From Endomicrobium sp. (GTDB taxonomy: Bacteria > Elusimicrobiota > Endomicrobiia > Endomicrobiales > Endomicrobiaceae): a stretch of DNA of 12,127 nucleotides. The position numbers were made by a program, and so were the translations under genes. Below, in pieces: positions 6,139 through 12,127 of this stretch. The notes below the pieces were generated by a model. That model saw only the letters and a list, made by a program, of their open reading frames with translations. It made no database searches and had not been told where the DNA came from. Numbering within the stretch: the first letter of the stretch is position 1; each line of letters starts with the position of its first letter. The stretch covers positions 1 through 12,127 of the forward strand of contig JAISLV010000048.1 in NCBI GenBank assembly GCA_031277075.1, in the 5' to 3' direction.

Positions 6139-7287
6139 ATGAAAATCAGCAAGATTAATTTATATTGCGTTCCTCCGCGCTGGCTTTTTCTTGAAATGGA
6201 AACTGACGAAGGAATTACCGGCTGGGGCGAACCTATAATTGAAGGAAAAGCCGCAACCGTAAAAGCCGCCGTTGAAGAGTTTATCCCCTTTTTGATAGGC
6301 AAAGACCCTAAAAATATTGAAGATTTGTGGCAGACTATGTATAGAGGTTTTTTTTATCGCGGGGGACCTGAAATAATGAGCGCGATTTCGGGCATTGACC
6401 AAGCGCTGTGGGACATCAAAGGGAAAAAGTTAGGCGTTCCGATATACGAACTTATCGGCGGGCAATGCCGCGACAAACTTAAAGTCTACAGCTGGATAGG
6501 CGGAGACCGTCCTTCAGACGTGCGCGCGGCGGCGTTAAAACTCTACGACGCGGGCTGTTCGGCGGTAAAATTAAACGCCACAGAAGAAATGCATTATATA
6601 GACGATTTTTCAAAAGTTCAGTCTGTATGCGAACGCATTGCAAGCATACGCGATGAATTAGGATACAAAATAGCTATAGCCGTAGATTTTCACGGGCGTC
6701 TTCACAAAGCTATGGCAAAAACGCTTGCTAAAGAACTTGAACAGTTTCGTTTGATGTTTATTGAAGAGCCTGTTCTGCCTGAAAATAACGAAGCCTTAAG
6801 AGAAATAGCGCGCCATACTTCAATTCCAATAGCCACAGGCGAAAGAATGTTTAGCCGCTGGGATTTCAAAAAATTATTTTCAGAAGGTTATGTGGATATT
6901 ATTCAGCCAGATTTATCGCATGCTGGAGGAATAAGCGAAGTAAAAAAAATAGCCGCAATGTCTGAAGCCTACGATATAGCCTTAGCTCCGCATTGTCCTT
7001 TAGGTCCTATCGCGCTTGCCGCATGCATTCAAATAGACGCCTGCAGCCCGAACGCTTTTATACAAGAGCAGAGTTTAGGCATACATTATAATAAAGGGAC
7101 GGAATTGCTTGATTATATTGAAGATAAAAATGTATTTGATTTTAACAACGGATATATAAAAATTCCTACGGGCGCAGGGCTTGGAATAACCGTAAATAAA
7201 GAAAAAGTTATACAGGCTTCTAAAATAAGCCACAATTGGAAAAATCCGCTATGGAGAAATTATGACGGAACTGTTGCCGAATGGTAA
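6139..7287 (+). CDS. dgoD: D-galactonate dehydratase (enolase superfamily, DgoD)
   Basis: Dehydrates D-galactonate to 2-keto-3-deoxy-D-galactonate, the first step of galactonate breakdown. The 382-residue product has the same length as E. coli DgoD as I recall it, and close similarity throughout, including the opening PPRWLFLEMETDEGITGWGEP, the YRGGPEIMSAISGIDQALWD block (73-92), and the ending NPLWRN...VAEW. The enolase-superfamily residues fall at the numbers known for the E. coli enzyme: metal ligands Asp183, Glu209 and Glu235, and acid-base His185 and His285. The N-terminal capping domain and the C-terminal barrel are both complete. The ATG has GGGAAGGG seven bases upstream. It is the first gene of the locus, controlled by the promoter and paired operators just upstream. 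Another sugar-acid specificity cannot be excluded but is unlikely at this similarity. Confidence 0.95.
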   Translation: MKISKINLYCVPPRWLFLEMETDEGITGWGEPIIEGKAATVKAAVEEFIPFLIGKDPKNIEDLWQTMYRGFFYRGGPEIMSAISGIDQALWDIKGKKLGVPIYELIGGQCRDKLKVYSWIGGDRPSDVRAAALKLYDAGCSAVKLNATEEMHYIDDFSKVQSVCERIASIRDELGYKIAIAVDFHGRLHKAMAKTLAKELEQFRLMFIEEPVLPENNEALREIARHTSIPIATGERMFSRWDFKKLFSEGYVDIIQPDLSHAGGISEVKKIAAMSEAYDIALAPHCPLGPIALAACIQIDACSPNAFIQEQSLGIHYNKGTELLDYIEDKNVFDFNNGYIKIPTGAGLGITVNKEKVIQASKISHNWKNPLWRNYDGTVAEW

Positions 7288-7327
7288 TTTATACAAACGC
7301 TCTAAACTAGACGGCAATTACCGGCAA
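7274..7327 (+). other. Possible stem-loop at the dgoD stop codon
   Basis: GGTAATT (7283-7289) pairs with AATTACC (7316-7322), and TTGCC (7274-7278) with GGCAA (7323-7327), leaving a 4-nt bulge and a 26-nt loop. No T tract follows, so it is not a standard terminator. The rest of the 238-bp gap to the next gene holds a 7-bp hairpin (TTTGCGC 7484-7490 with GCGCAAA 7501-7507) just before the aldolase ribosome binding site, and no convincing promoter or operator. Confidence 0.35.
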
Positions 7328-7525
7328 ATACAATTAAAACGATATAAAATTTTCCGCAAATAAAAATCCCTCTTCGCATCCCGCTCTCATCGCCGCAATT
7401 CACAAAACAGCCGCCAAAACAAGACAAAAACATTTTCAAAGTTAAATTCAGCATTAATTTTATTTTCTGATTAAACTGATATTTTTGCGCCTAAAAACAA
7501 GCGCAAATTTAAGGGGTTTATTGAA

Positions 7526-8218
7526 ATGGAAACTTCAATTAAAACTAAAACGAATTCAAAAGAACATAATATTGATTGCATGCTCAAAGATAAGGGCGTA
7601 TTAGCCGTGATTGAAATTGAACGCAAAGATTACGCCGCGCCTACATGCGAAGCTCTGCTTGCAGGCGGAATATGCGCTATAGAGCTTGCCTTAAGAACAG
7701 ACGCCGCGCCTGAGTCTATAAAAATTATCAAAAAAACGTTTCCCCAAATGCTTGTCGGAGCGGGAACTCTTATTAGTAAAGGACAGGCTTTGCGCGTAAA
7801 AGAGCTGGGCGCAGATTTTGCTCTTTCGCCCGGGTATAATCCTGAAATAGCCGCAGAAACAAAAAAAGCAAAACTTCCTTTTATACCCGGAATTGCCACT
7901 CCTACGGAAATAGAAGCCGCAGCGTCTAAAGGATTTAACGTGTTAAAATTTTTCCCCGCGCAAGCCGCAGGAGCGGCGGCGTATTTAAAAAGTATAGATT
8001 ATCCTTACGCCTATCTCAAATTAAAATATGTTCCTCTTGGAGGCATAAACGAAGAAAATTTATCATTATACGCAAGCATGCCGCAGGTTTTAGCGGTCGG
8101 CGGAACATGGGTTGCGCCAAAACAGGCGATAAGATACGGGCAATGGCGCAAAATTACCGCGCTTGCAAAACGCGCTATGGAAATTTGGAACGAAAGCAAA
8201 TATACGCAGGCGAAATAA
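7526..8218 (+). CDS. eda: 2-keto-3-deoxy-6-phospho-sugar-acid aldolase (KDPG/KDPGal aldolase, Eda-like)
   Basis: Cleaves a 2-keto-3-deoxy-6-phospho sugar acid to pyruvate and glyceraldehyde 3-phosphate in the cytoplasm. The 230-residue class I aldolase has the Schiff-base Lys141 in NVLKFFPAQ, the catalytic Glu53 and following Arg57-Thr58 in IELALRT, GAGT at 78-81, the phosphate-site glycines in PLGGINEEN and AVGGTWVAP. It carries an N-terminal extension of about 20 residues relative to E. coli Eda. The ATG at 7526 has AAGGGG nine bases upstream; a second Met at codon 19 has no such site. It lies between dgoD and the kinase gene, so its natural substrate here is probably 2-keto-3-deoxy-6-phosphogalactonate (the DgoA role), though Eda enzymes can accept both epimers to some degree. 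Family is firm, stereospecificity is not. Confidence 0.92.
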   Translation: METSIKTKTNSKEHNIDCMLKDKGVLAVIEIERKDYAAPTCEALLAGGICAIELALRTDAAPESIKIIKKTFPQMLVGAGTLISKGQALRVKELGADFALSPGYNPEIAAETKKAKLPFIPGIATPTEIEAAASKGFNVLKFFPAQAAGAAAYLKSIDYPYAYLKLKYVPLGGINEENLSLYASMPQVLAVGGTWVAPKQAIRYGQWRKITALAKRAMEIWNESKYTQAK

Positions 8219-8265
8219 TATTATTGCGCCGTTTAAAGATTTTTGGCTGCCTTTGGAGGAAACAA

Positions 8266-9363
8266 ATGTCTGAAAAAAAGTTTACGGCGTTTGGCGAAGC
8301 GATGGCAAGAATTAGCATGCCGCGCAATTTGCGTTTTCGTCAGTCTTTGCCGGGAAAGGCGCATATAACTTTTGGCGGCGCAGAAATTAACGCGCTTGCC
8401 TCTCTTGCAATGCTTGGTCTTCCTACAGATTTTGTAACCGTTTTGCCCGACAACGATATTACGCGTTCGTTTATAGCAAATATGCGTTCGTTAAACGTCG
8501 GAACGCGGCACATAATGTTAAGAGAAGGCAGGTTTGGCGTATTTTTTGTGGAAACAGGCTCAAATCAGCGCGCAAGCGGCGTGCTTTACGACCGCGATTT
8601 CTCTTCTATTTCTTTAACTCCGCCGCAATTTTACAATTGGGAAGAAATTTTTCAGCAAAGCCGCTGGTTTCATATTACAGGCATTACCCCCGCTCTTTCT
8701 AAAAATGCGGCAGACTCCGCGCTAGAAGCTCTTAAACAAGCAAAAAAACACGCGGTTACCGTTTCCTGCGATTTGAATTTTAGAAAAAAATTGTGGAAAT
8801 GGGACGCTTCTCTATCTTCAAAAGAGCTTGCAAGAAAAGTTATGGCGCGCATTATGCAATATGCGGACATAATAATAGGAAACGAAGAAGACGCCGACGA
8901 CGTATTAAATATCAAAACGGGAAAAACAGACGTAATTGCAGGCAGGTTAGACATAGAACAATACCCGCAAACCGCGCGCGAAATAGTTAAACGCTATCCT
9001 AACGCGTCAAAAGTCGCCTTTACTTTTAGAGAAAGCGTTTCGGCAAACCACAACAATTTGGGCGCAATGCTATACGACGCAAAAAAAGACAGCGCGTGTT
9101 TTGCGCCTATGCAAAACGGAAAATACGCGCCTTACGCGATTACAAATATAGTAGACCGCATAGGAGGAGGAGATTCTTTTGCCGCAGGGCTGATATATGC
9201 GCTCTCCGACGGCGAACTTTCAAAAAACGACGGCGACTGCGTTGCTTTTGCCGCCGCGGCATCGTGCCTGTGCCACTCTATAAGCGGAGATTTTAACTAT
9301 GTAAAAAAAGAAGAAATTTTATCGCTTATGAAAGGAAACGCAAGCGCAAGAATAAATAGATAA
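8266..9363 (+). CDS. kdgK: PfkB-family 2-keto-3-deoxy sugar-acid kinase (KdgK-like)
   Basis: Phosphorylates a 2-keto-3-deoxy sugar acid on C6 with ATP, supplying the aldolase gene just upstream. The 365-residue ribokinase-fold protein has the N-terminal GGAEINALASLAMLG motif (37-51), the CDLNFR segment (168-173), the IGNEED stretch (204-209), and the C-terminal PfkB signature DRIGGGDSFAAG (297-308) with the catalytic base Asp303; GGGD in place of the common GAGD is a familiar variant in KdgK-like kinases. The frame is open from 8107, overlapping the aldolase gene, but the ATG at 8266 is preceded by GGAGG six bases upstream and begins the family-typical EKKFTAFGEA. It follows the aldolase by 47 bp. 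E. coli uses an unrelated DgoK kinase for galactonate, so this would be a replacement; the substrate is inferred from context. Confidence 0.87.
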   Translation: MSEKKFTAFGEAMARISMPRNLRFRQSLPGKAHITFGGAEINALASLAMLGLPTDFVTVLPDNDITRSFIANMRSLNVGTRHIMLREGRFGVFFVETGSNQRASGVLYDRDFSSISLTPPQFYNWEEIFQQSRWFHITGITPALSKNAADSALEALKQAKKHAVTVSCDLNFRKKLWKWDASLSSKELARKVMARIMQYADIIIGNEEDADDVLNIKTGKTDVIAGRLDIEQYPQTAREIVKRYPNASKVAFTFRESVSANHNNLGAMLYDAKKDSACFAPMQNGKYAPYAITNIVDRIGGGDSFAAGLIYALSDGELSKNDGDCVAFAAAASCLCHSISGDFNYVKKEEILSLMKGNASARINR

Positions 9364-9400
9364 AAAGCGCGTTTTAAAAATTTAAAAATAAAAAGTTAAG

Positions 9401-9450
9401 CGGCGGTTTTGCGGTTAAAAACGCAAAATCAAAAATCCAACCGCCGGCGG
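9401..9450 (+). other. Compound hairpin in the leader of the binding-protein gene
   Basis: Outer arms CGGCGGTT (9401-9408) and AACCGCCG (9439-9446) form 8 bp, and an inner pair TTTTGCG (9407-9413) with CGCAAAA (9422-9428) forms up to 7 bp around an 8-nt loop. The 3' arm overlaps a 10-bp palindrome, CCGCCGGCGG (9441-9450). No T tract follows, so it is more likely a processing or stability element than a terminator. The rest of the 121-bp gap is A/T-rich and shows no clear promoter. Confidence 0.45.
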
Positions 9451-9484
9451 CGCGATAAAGCTCCGTCGTAAAAAGGAGGCAATT

Positions 9485-10453
9485 ATGTTAAAGAAGTTTT
9501 TAAGCGTAGCTTTGGTTTTGTTGCTTGGCGCGGCGTTTTTTAGCGAAGCATTCGCCGCCAAAGAAGTAAAAAAAATAAAAAAAGCAGGAATGAAAGCAGG
9601 GATGAAAGTGGGAATGACAGTGGAGGATTTAACAAATCCCGTATGGGCGGCGACATGCAACGAATTAAATAAGCTAATAAAAGCCGAAGGCGGAAAATAC
9701 ACGATTTTAGATTCAAAAGGCAATCCTACTACGCAGATAAGCCAGCTTGAAAACTTTATTAACAATAAAGTAGACGTCGTCATAGTTCACGCGGTAGCGC
9801 CAAGCTCGGTAGAGCCTACGCTTAGAACTGCAAGAGCCAAAGGAATAAAAGTTTTCAGCTGGGACAACGACCTTAAAAACGCCGACGTCGTATGGCTTAT
9901 TAAAAATTACGATTTAGGAAAAGCTATCGCAAAAACGGCGGCAGACTGGATAAATACAAAACACAAAGGTTCGTGCGAAGTAGCGATTTTAAACCACCCC
10001 GAACTGCCTATAATTAAAGAGCGCGGCGACGGAATAGAAGCGGGACTTAAAGAATACGCTCCTAAAGCCAAAGTAGTAGCTATAGCTAACGGGTTGAACA
10101 TAACGCAGGCGATGACGCAGATGGAGACTATCTTTCAAGCGCACCCTAAAGTGAAAGTAGTGGCTTGCATAGGCGGAAATTTGGCTGTGGCGGCAAACGA
10201 AGTGGTAAAAGCTACGGGCAGACTTAAACCGGACATCGGCATTTTTGCAGCCGACGCTTCTCCGCAAGAACTTGAAGCTATCGCTAAAAACGAAGCCATA
10301 CGCTCAAGCATAATAATAACAGGAACTCCCAAAACCAGCGCGCGCGAAATTTACGGATTGATAAAAAAACTCTACGAGGGAAAACCCGTAGAGCGCAATA
10401 TTTACCGCAAATTTTTCCCGGTAAATAAAGACAATTACAAGGAATTTATATAA
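9485..10453 (+). CDS. Periplasmic sugar-binding protein of an ABC importer (RbsB-like, Peripla_BP_4)
   Basis: Captures the transported sugar or sugar acid in the periplasm and delivers it to the permease. The 322-residue product has a signal peptide (MLKKFLSVALVLLLGAAFFS, cleavage AFA before Ala25) without a lipobox, so it is soluble. The mature part is a type I periplasmic binding protein: MTVEDLTNPVWAA (44-56), ISQLENFINNKVDVVIV (85-101), KVFSWDND (122-129) and the hinge-proximal IFAADAS (253-259) fit the ribose/galactose group. Before the first strand, three 12-bp units encode KAGM-KAGM-KVGM (33-44), an unusual expansion. AAGGAGG lies five bases before the ATG. It follows the kinase by 121 bp and precedes the ATPase gene, with hairpins on both sides. 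The ligand is unknown; galactonate or galactose would suit the neighbours. Confidence 0.9.
   Translation: MLKKFLSVALVLLLGAAFFSEAFAAKEVKKIKKAGMKAGMKVGMTVEDLTNPVWAATCNELNKLIKAEGGKYTILDSKGNPTTQISQLENFINNKVDVVIVHAVAPSSVEPTLRTARAKGIKVFSWDNDLKNADVVWLIKNYDLGKAIAKTAADWINTKHKGSCEVAILNHPELPIIKERGDGIEAGLKEYAPKAKVVAIANGLNITQAMTQMETIFQAHPKVKVVACIGGNLAVAANEVVKATGRLKPDIGIFAADASPQELEAIAKNEAIRSSIIITGTPKTSAREIYGLIKKLYEGKPVERNIYRKFFPVNKDNYKEFI
9581..9616 (+). repeat. Three tandem 12-bp repeats within the binding-protein gene
   Basis: The units AAAGCAGGAATG, AAAGCAGGGATG and AAAGTGGGAATG follow one another without a gap and encode KAGM, KAGM and KVGM at residues 33-44, just after the signal peptide. In-frame slippage of 12 bp would add or remove four residues without breaking the gene. 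Confidence 0.85.
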
Positions 10454-10484
10454 ACAATACGTTTCGCAAATACTCAAACGCTCA

Positions 10485-10511
10485 AAGGGGACGGGGTTTT
10501 CCCGTCCCCTT
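10485..10511 (+). other. Strong GC-rich stem-loop between binding-protein and ATPase genes
   Basis: AAGGGGACGGG (10485-10495) pairs perfectly over 11 bp with CCCGTCCCCTT (10501-10511) around a GTTTT loop. Only TATATAA-like sequence follows, with no T run, so full termination is unlikely. Its place after the binding-protein gene in a transporter operon suggests protection of the upstream message from 3' decay or partial attenuation of the downstream genes. Confidence 0.75.
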
Positions 10512-10541
10512 ATATAATAGGCAACCAAAATGGAGGACGCC

Positions 10542-12065
10542 GTGTATAGAGCGGATTTTGGCGCGATTTTGCAGTTAAAAAATATCTCAAAGGCGTATTC
10601 AGGCATTCATGCATTAGACGGCGTTTCTTTAGACGTTAACCGCGGCGAAGTTCACGCGCTTGCAGGAGAAAACGGCGCGGGAAAATCTACTCTTATCAAA
10701 ATATGCAGCGGCGCCGTTTGTCCCGACGGCGGAAAAATAATTATAGACGGCAAAGATTTTTCGCATTTAACGCCTAAGACGTCGCAAGAAAAAGGAATAG
10801 GCGTGATATATCAAGAATTTAATCTTGTCAACCAGCTAAGCGTTGCAGAAAACATTTTTCTCGGGCGGGAAATAACAAAGGGAATAATAATAGATAAAAA
10901 AGAAATGGAACGCCGCGCGGCTGAAATTTTTAAACAGCTTTCAATAGACATAAACCCGCAAACGCTTGTAAGCTCGCTTTCGGTAGGATACCAGCAGATA
11001 ACGGAAATTGCAAAAGCGCTCTCTATGAACGCCCGTCTTATTATTATGGACGAACCTTCCGCTCCGCTTACAAACGCCGAAACAAGCCGTTTGTTCAGCT
11101 TGGTTAGAACGCTAAAAAAAGCGGGCATAACTATTATTTACATTTCGCACCGATTAGAAGAAATTTTTGAACTTTCAGACAGAGTGACCGTAATGCGCGA
11201 CGGTAAAAAAATAGAAACTTTTGAAACCGCAAAGACCTCGCCGCGCGCTATTATAAAAAGGATGGTGGGAAGAGAGCTTAAAGAAACTTTTCCTTCGCGC
11301 AAAAAATACGATGGAAAAGAAGCCGCGCTAGAGGTTAAAAATTTAAGCGGCAACGGCGTCAAAAATATTTCTTTTACAGTAAAGCGCGGCGAGGTTTTCG
11401 GCATAACGGGTCTTATGGGCGCAGGACGCACAGAAATTGCAGAAATGATTTTTGCAATAAAACCCAAAAGCGCGGGCGAAATAAAATTAAACGGGACAGA
11501 ACTTTCCTGCAAAATTCCGCGCGACGCCATAGACAAAGAAATTGCGCTTGTGCCTGAAGATAGAAAAAAACACGGGGTTTTGCTTAGCTTTACTATAAGA
11601 GAAAACATCGCAATGCCGATTTTAAAAAAACTTTCAAAGCTGTTTGTAATTAACAAAACAAAAGAACGCGCCGCGGCGGAAAAATATTGTTTAGAACTTA
11701 AAATTAAAACCCCTACAATAGAGCAAGCCGTAAAAAATTTGTCAGGCGGAAATCAACAAAAAGTAGTATTGGCAAAATGGCTTGCAACGCAGCCGAAACT
11801 TATAATATTAGACGAGCCCACGCGCGGCATAGACGTAGGCGCAAAATATGAAATATACAAACTTATAAACGATATAGCCTTAAACGGCAAAGCGGTAATA
11901 ATAATTTCTTCAGAAATGCCGGAACTTATAGGGCTGTGCGACCGCATTATGGTAATTGCCGAAGGCGCAATGATGAAAATTTTAGAAAAAAAAGAGTTTA
12001 GCCAAGAAACTATTATGAAATACGCGTCGGCAGGCAGCGCAAAAAAGGAAGGGGACGCGGCATGA
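10542..12065 (+). CDS. Sugar ABC transporter ATP-binding protein, double-domain (RbsA/MglA-like)
   Basis: Energises import at the inner membrane. The 507-residue protein has two fused nucleotide-binding domains typical of the CUT2 family. Domain 1 (about 10-245) has Walker A GENGAGKST (42-50), Q-loop Gln91, signature LSVGYQQ (146-152), Walker B LIIMDE (166-171) and the switch His203. Domain 2 (about 262-490) has the degenerate Walker A GLMGAGRTE (290-298, Arg in place of Lys), signature LSGGNQQ (400-406) and Walker B LIILDE (420-425), with Ser where the switch His would be; this asymmetry is normal for the family. An ATG at 10530 is also in frame, but the GTG at 10542 is preceded by GGAGG at five bases and is preferred; the choice changes four residues. 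The stop overlaps the next start as ATGA. Confidence 0.93.
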   Translation: MYRADFGAILQLKNISKAYSGIHALDGVSLDVNRGEVHALAGENGAGKSTLIKICSGAVCPDGGKIIIDGKDFSHLTPKTSQEKGIGVIYQEFNLVNQLSVAENIFLGREITKGIIIDKKEMERRAAEIFKQLSIDINPQTLVSSLSVGYQQITEIAKALSMNARLIIMDEPSAPLTNAETSRLFSLVRTLKKAGITIIYISHRLEEIFELSDRVTVMRDGKKIETFETAKTSPRAIIKRMVGRELKETFPSRKKYDGKEAALEVKNLSGNGVKNISFTVKRGEVFGITGLMGAGRTEIAEMIFAIKPKSAGEIKLNGTELSCKIPRDAIDKEIALVPEDRKKHGVLLSFTIRENIAMPILKKLSKLFVINKTKERAAAEKYCLELKIKTPTIEQAVKNLSGGNQQKVVLAKWLATQPKLIILDEPTRGIDVGAKYEIYKLINDIALNGKAVIIISSEMPELIGLCDRIMVIAEGAMMKILEKKEFSQETIMKYASAGSAKKEGDAA

Positions 12066-12127
12066 ATGTAAAAACAAACGAGCTGTTTAAAAGATATGGA
12101 ATTTTTCTTGTGCTTGCGGTATTGACG
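12062..12127 (+). CDS. ABC sugar transporter permease, RbsC-like (3'-partial)
   Basis: Only the first 22 codons are in the window (MNVKTNELFKRYGIFLVLAV and two more). A short basic cytoplasmic start runs into a hydrophobic segment, as in RbsC/MglC-type permeases, and the gene overlaps the ATPase stop by four bases (ATGA), implying translational coupling. GGAAGGGG lies about nine bases upstream. Assignment rests mainly on position behind the RbsA-like gene; it should form the membrane channel of the importer. Confidence 0.7.
   Translation, partial: MNVKTNELFKRYGIFLVLAVLT

Noticed and set aside
7288..7525. Separate promoter or third operator before the aldolase gene
   Set aside because: A/T-rich boxes such as TATAAA around 7344 lack a suitably spaced -35, and no ACTCATC/GATGAGT palindrome was found here or before the transporter genes.
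8107..8265. Longer start for the kinase overlapping the aldolase gene
   Set aside because: The added residues do not look like a PfkB N-terminus and overlap a well-supported gene by 112 bp, while the ATG at 8266 has GGAGG at ideal spacing.
10484..10518. Intrinsic terminator after the binding-protein gene
   Set aside because: The stem is strong but is followed by TATATAA-like sequence, not a T run, and the ATPase gene behind it shows no promoter of its own.
10530..10541. ATG at 10530 as the start of the ATPase
   Set aside because: The GGAGG at 10532-10536 lies just after this ATG and is placed ideally for the GTG at 10542. The difference is four residues, so this is a preference and not a proof.

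Overview
The window looks like an AT-rich stretch of a Gram-negative chromosome. Genes are moderately packed, AUA and AGA codons are common, and ribosome binding sites are mostly of the GGAGG or AAGGG type. The envelope is probably two-membraned: the sugar-binding protein has a plain signal peptide instead of a lipobox, and there is a MltD-like murein transglycosylase. The DUF4416 protein and overall gene style would suit Elusimicrobiota (Endomicrobia-like), but that is a low-confidence impression and no marker gene in the window settles it.

Left part (1-5183), cell envelope and regulation. A lytic transglycosylase with a C-terminal LysM domain runs off the left edge; its signal peptide lies in the first 70 bases and its start codon is outside the window. 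On the opposite strand a probable two-gene unit encodes a DUF4416 protein and a membrane-anchored metallophosphoesterase, behind a good sigma70-type promoter. A small exported protein of unknown function (3319-3885) converges on, and overlaps by 23 bp, an orphan response regulator (3863-4903, minus) whose output domain is a NERD-type PD-(D/E)XK nuclease-like domain. This REC-NERD fusion is the least ordinary gene here. A roughly 200 bp element with long terminal inverted repeats and internal palindromes (4980-5181) separates it from the next gene.

Right part (5184-12127), a sugar-acid catabolic locus. A FadR-type GntR regulator is divergent from dgoD (galactonate dehydratase), followed by a KDPG/KDPGal-type aldolase and a PfkB-family 2-keto-3-deoxy sugar-acid kinase, then a periplasmic binding protein, a double-domain RbsA-like ATPase and the first codons of a permease. 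The inferred route is D-galactonate to 2-keto-3-deoxygalactonate, to its 6-phosphate, to pyruvate plus glyceraldehyde 3-phosphate, with import by a ribose/galactose-type ABC transporter encoded in the same direction. Two matching palindromes 85 bp apart bracket the dgoD promoter and are very probably the GntR operators. Hairpins on both sides of the binding-protein gene probably tune its expression relative to the other transporter genes.

No RNA genes, CRISPR arrays, transposase genes or phage genes were recognised.
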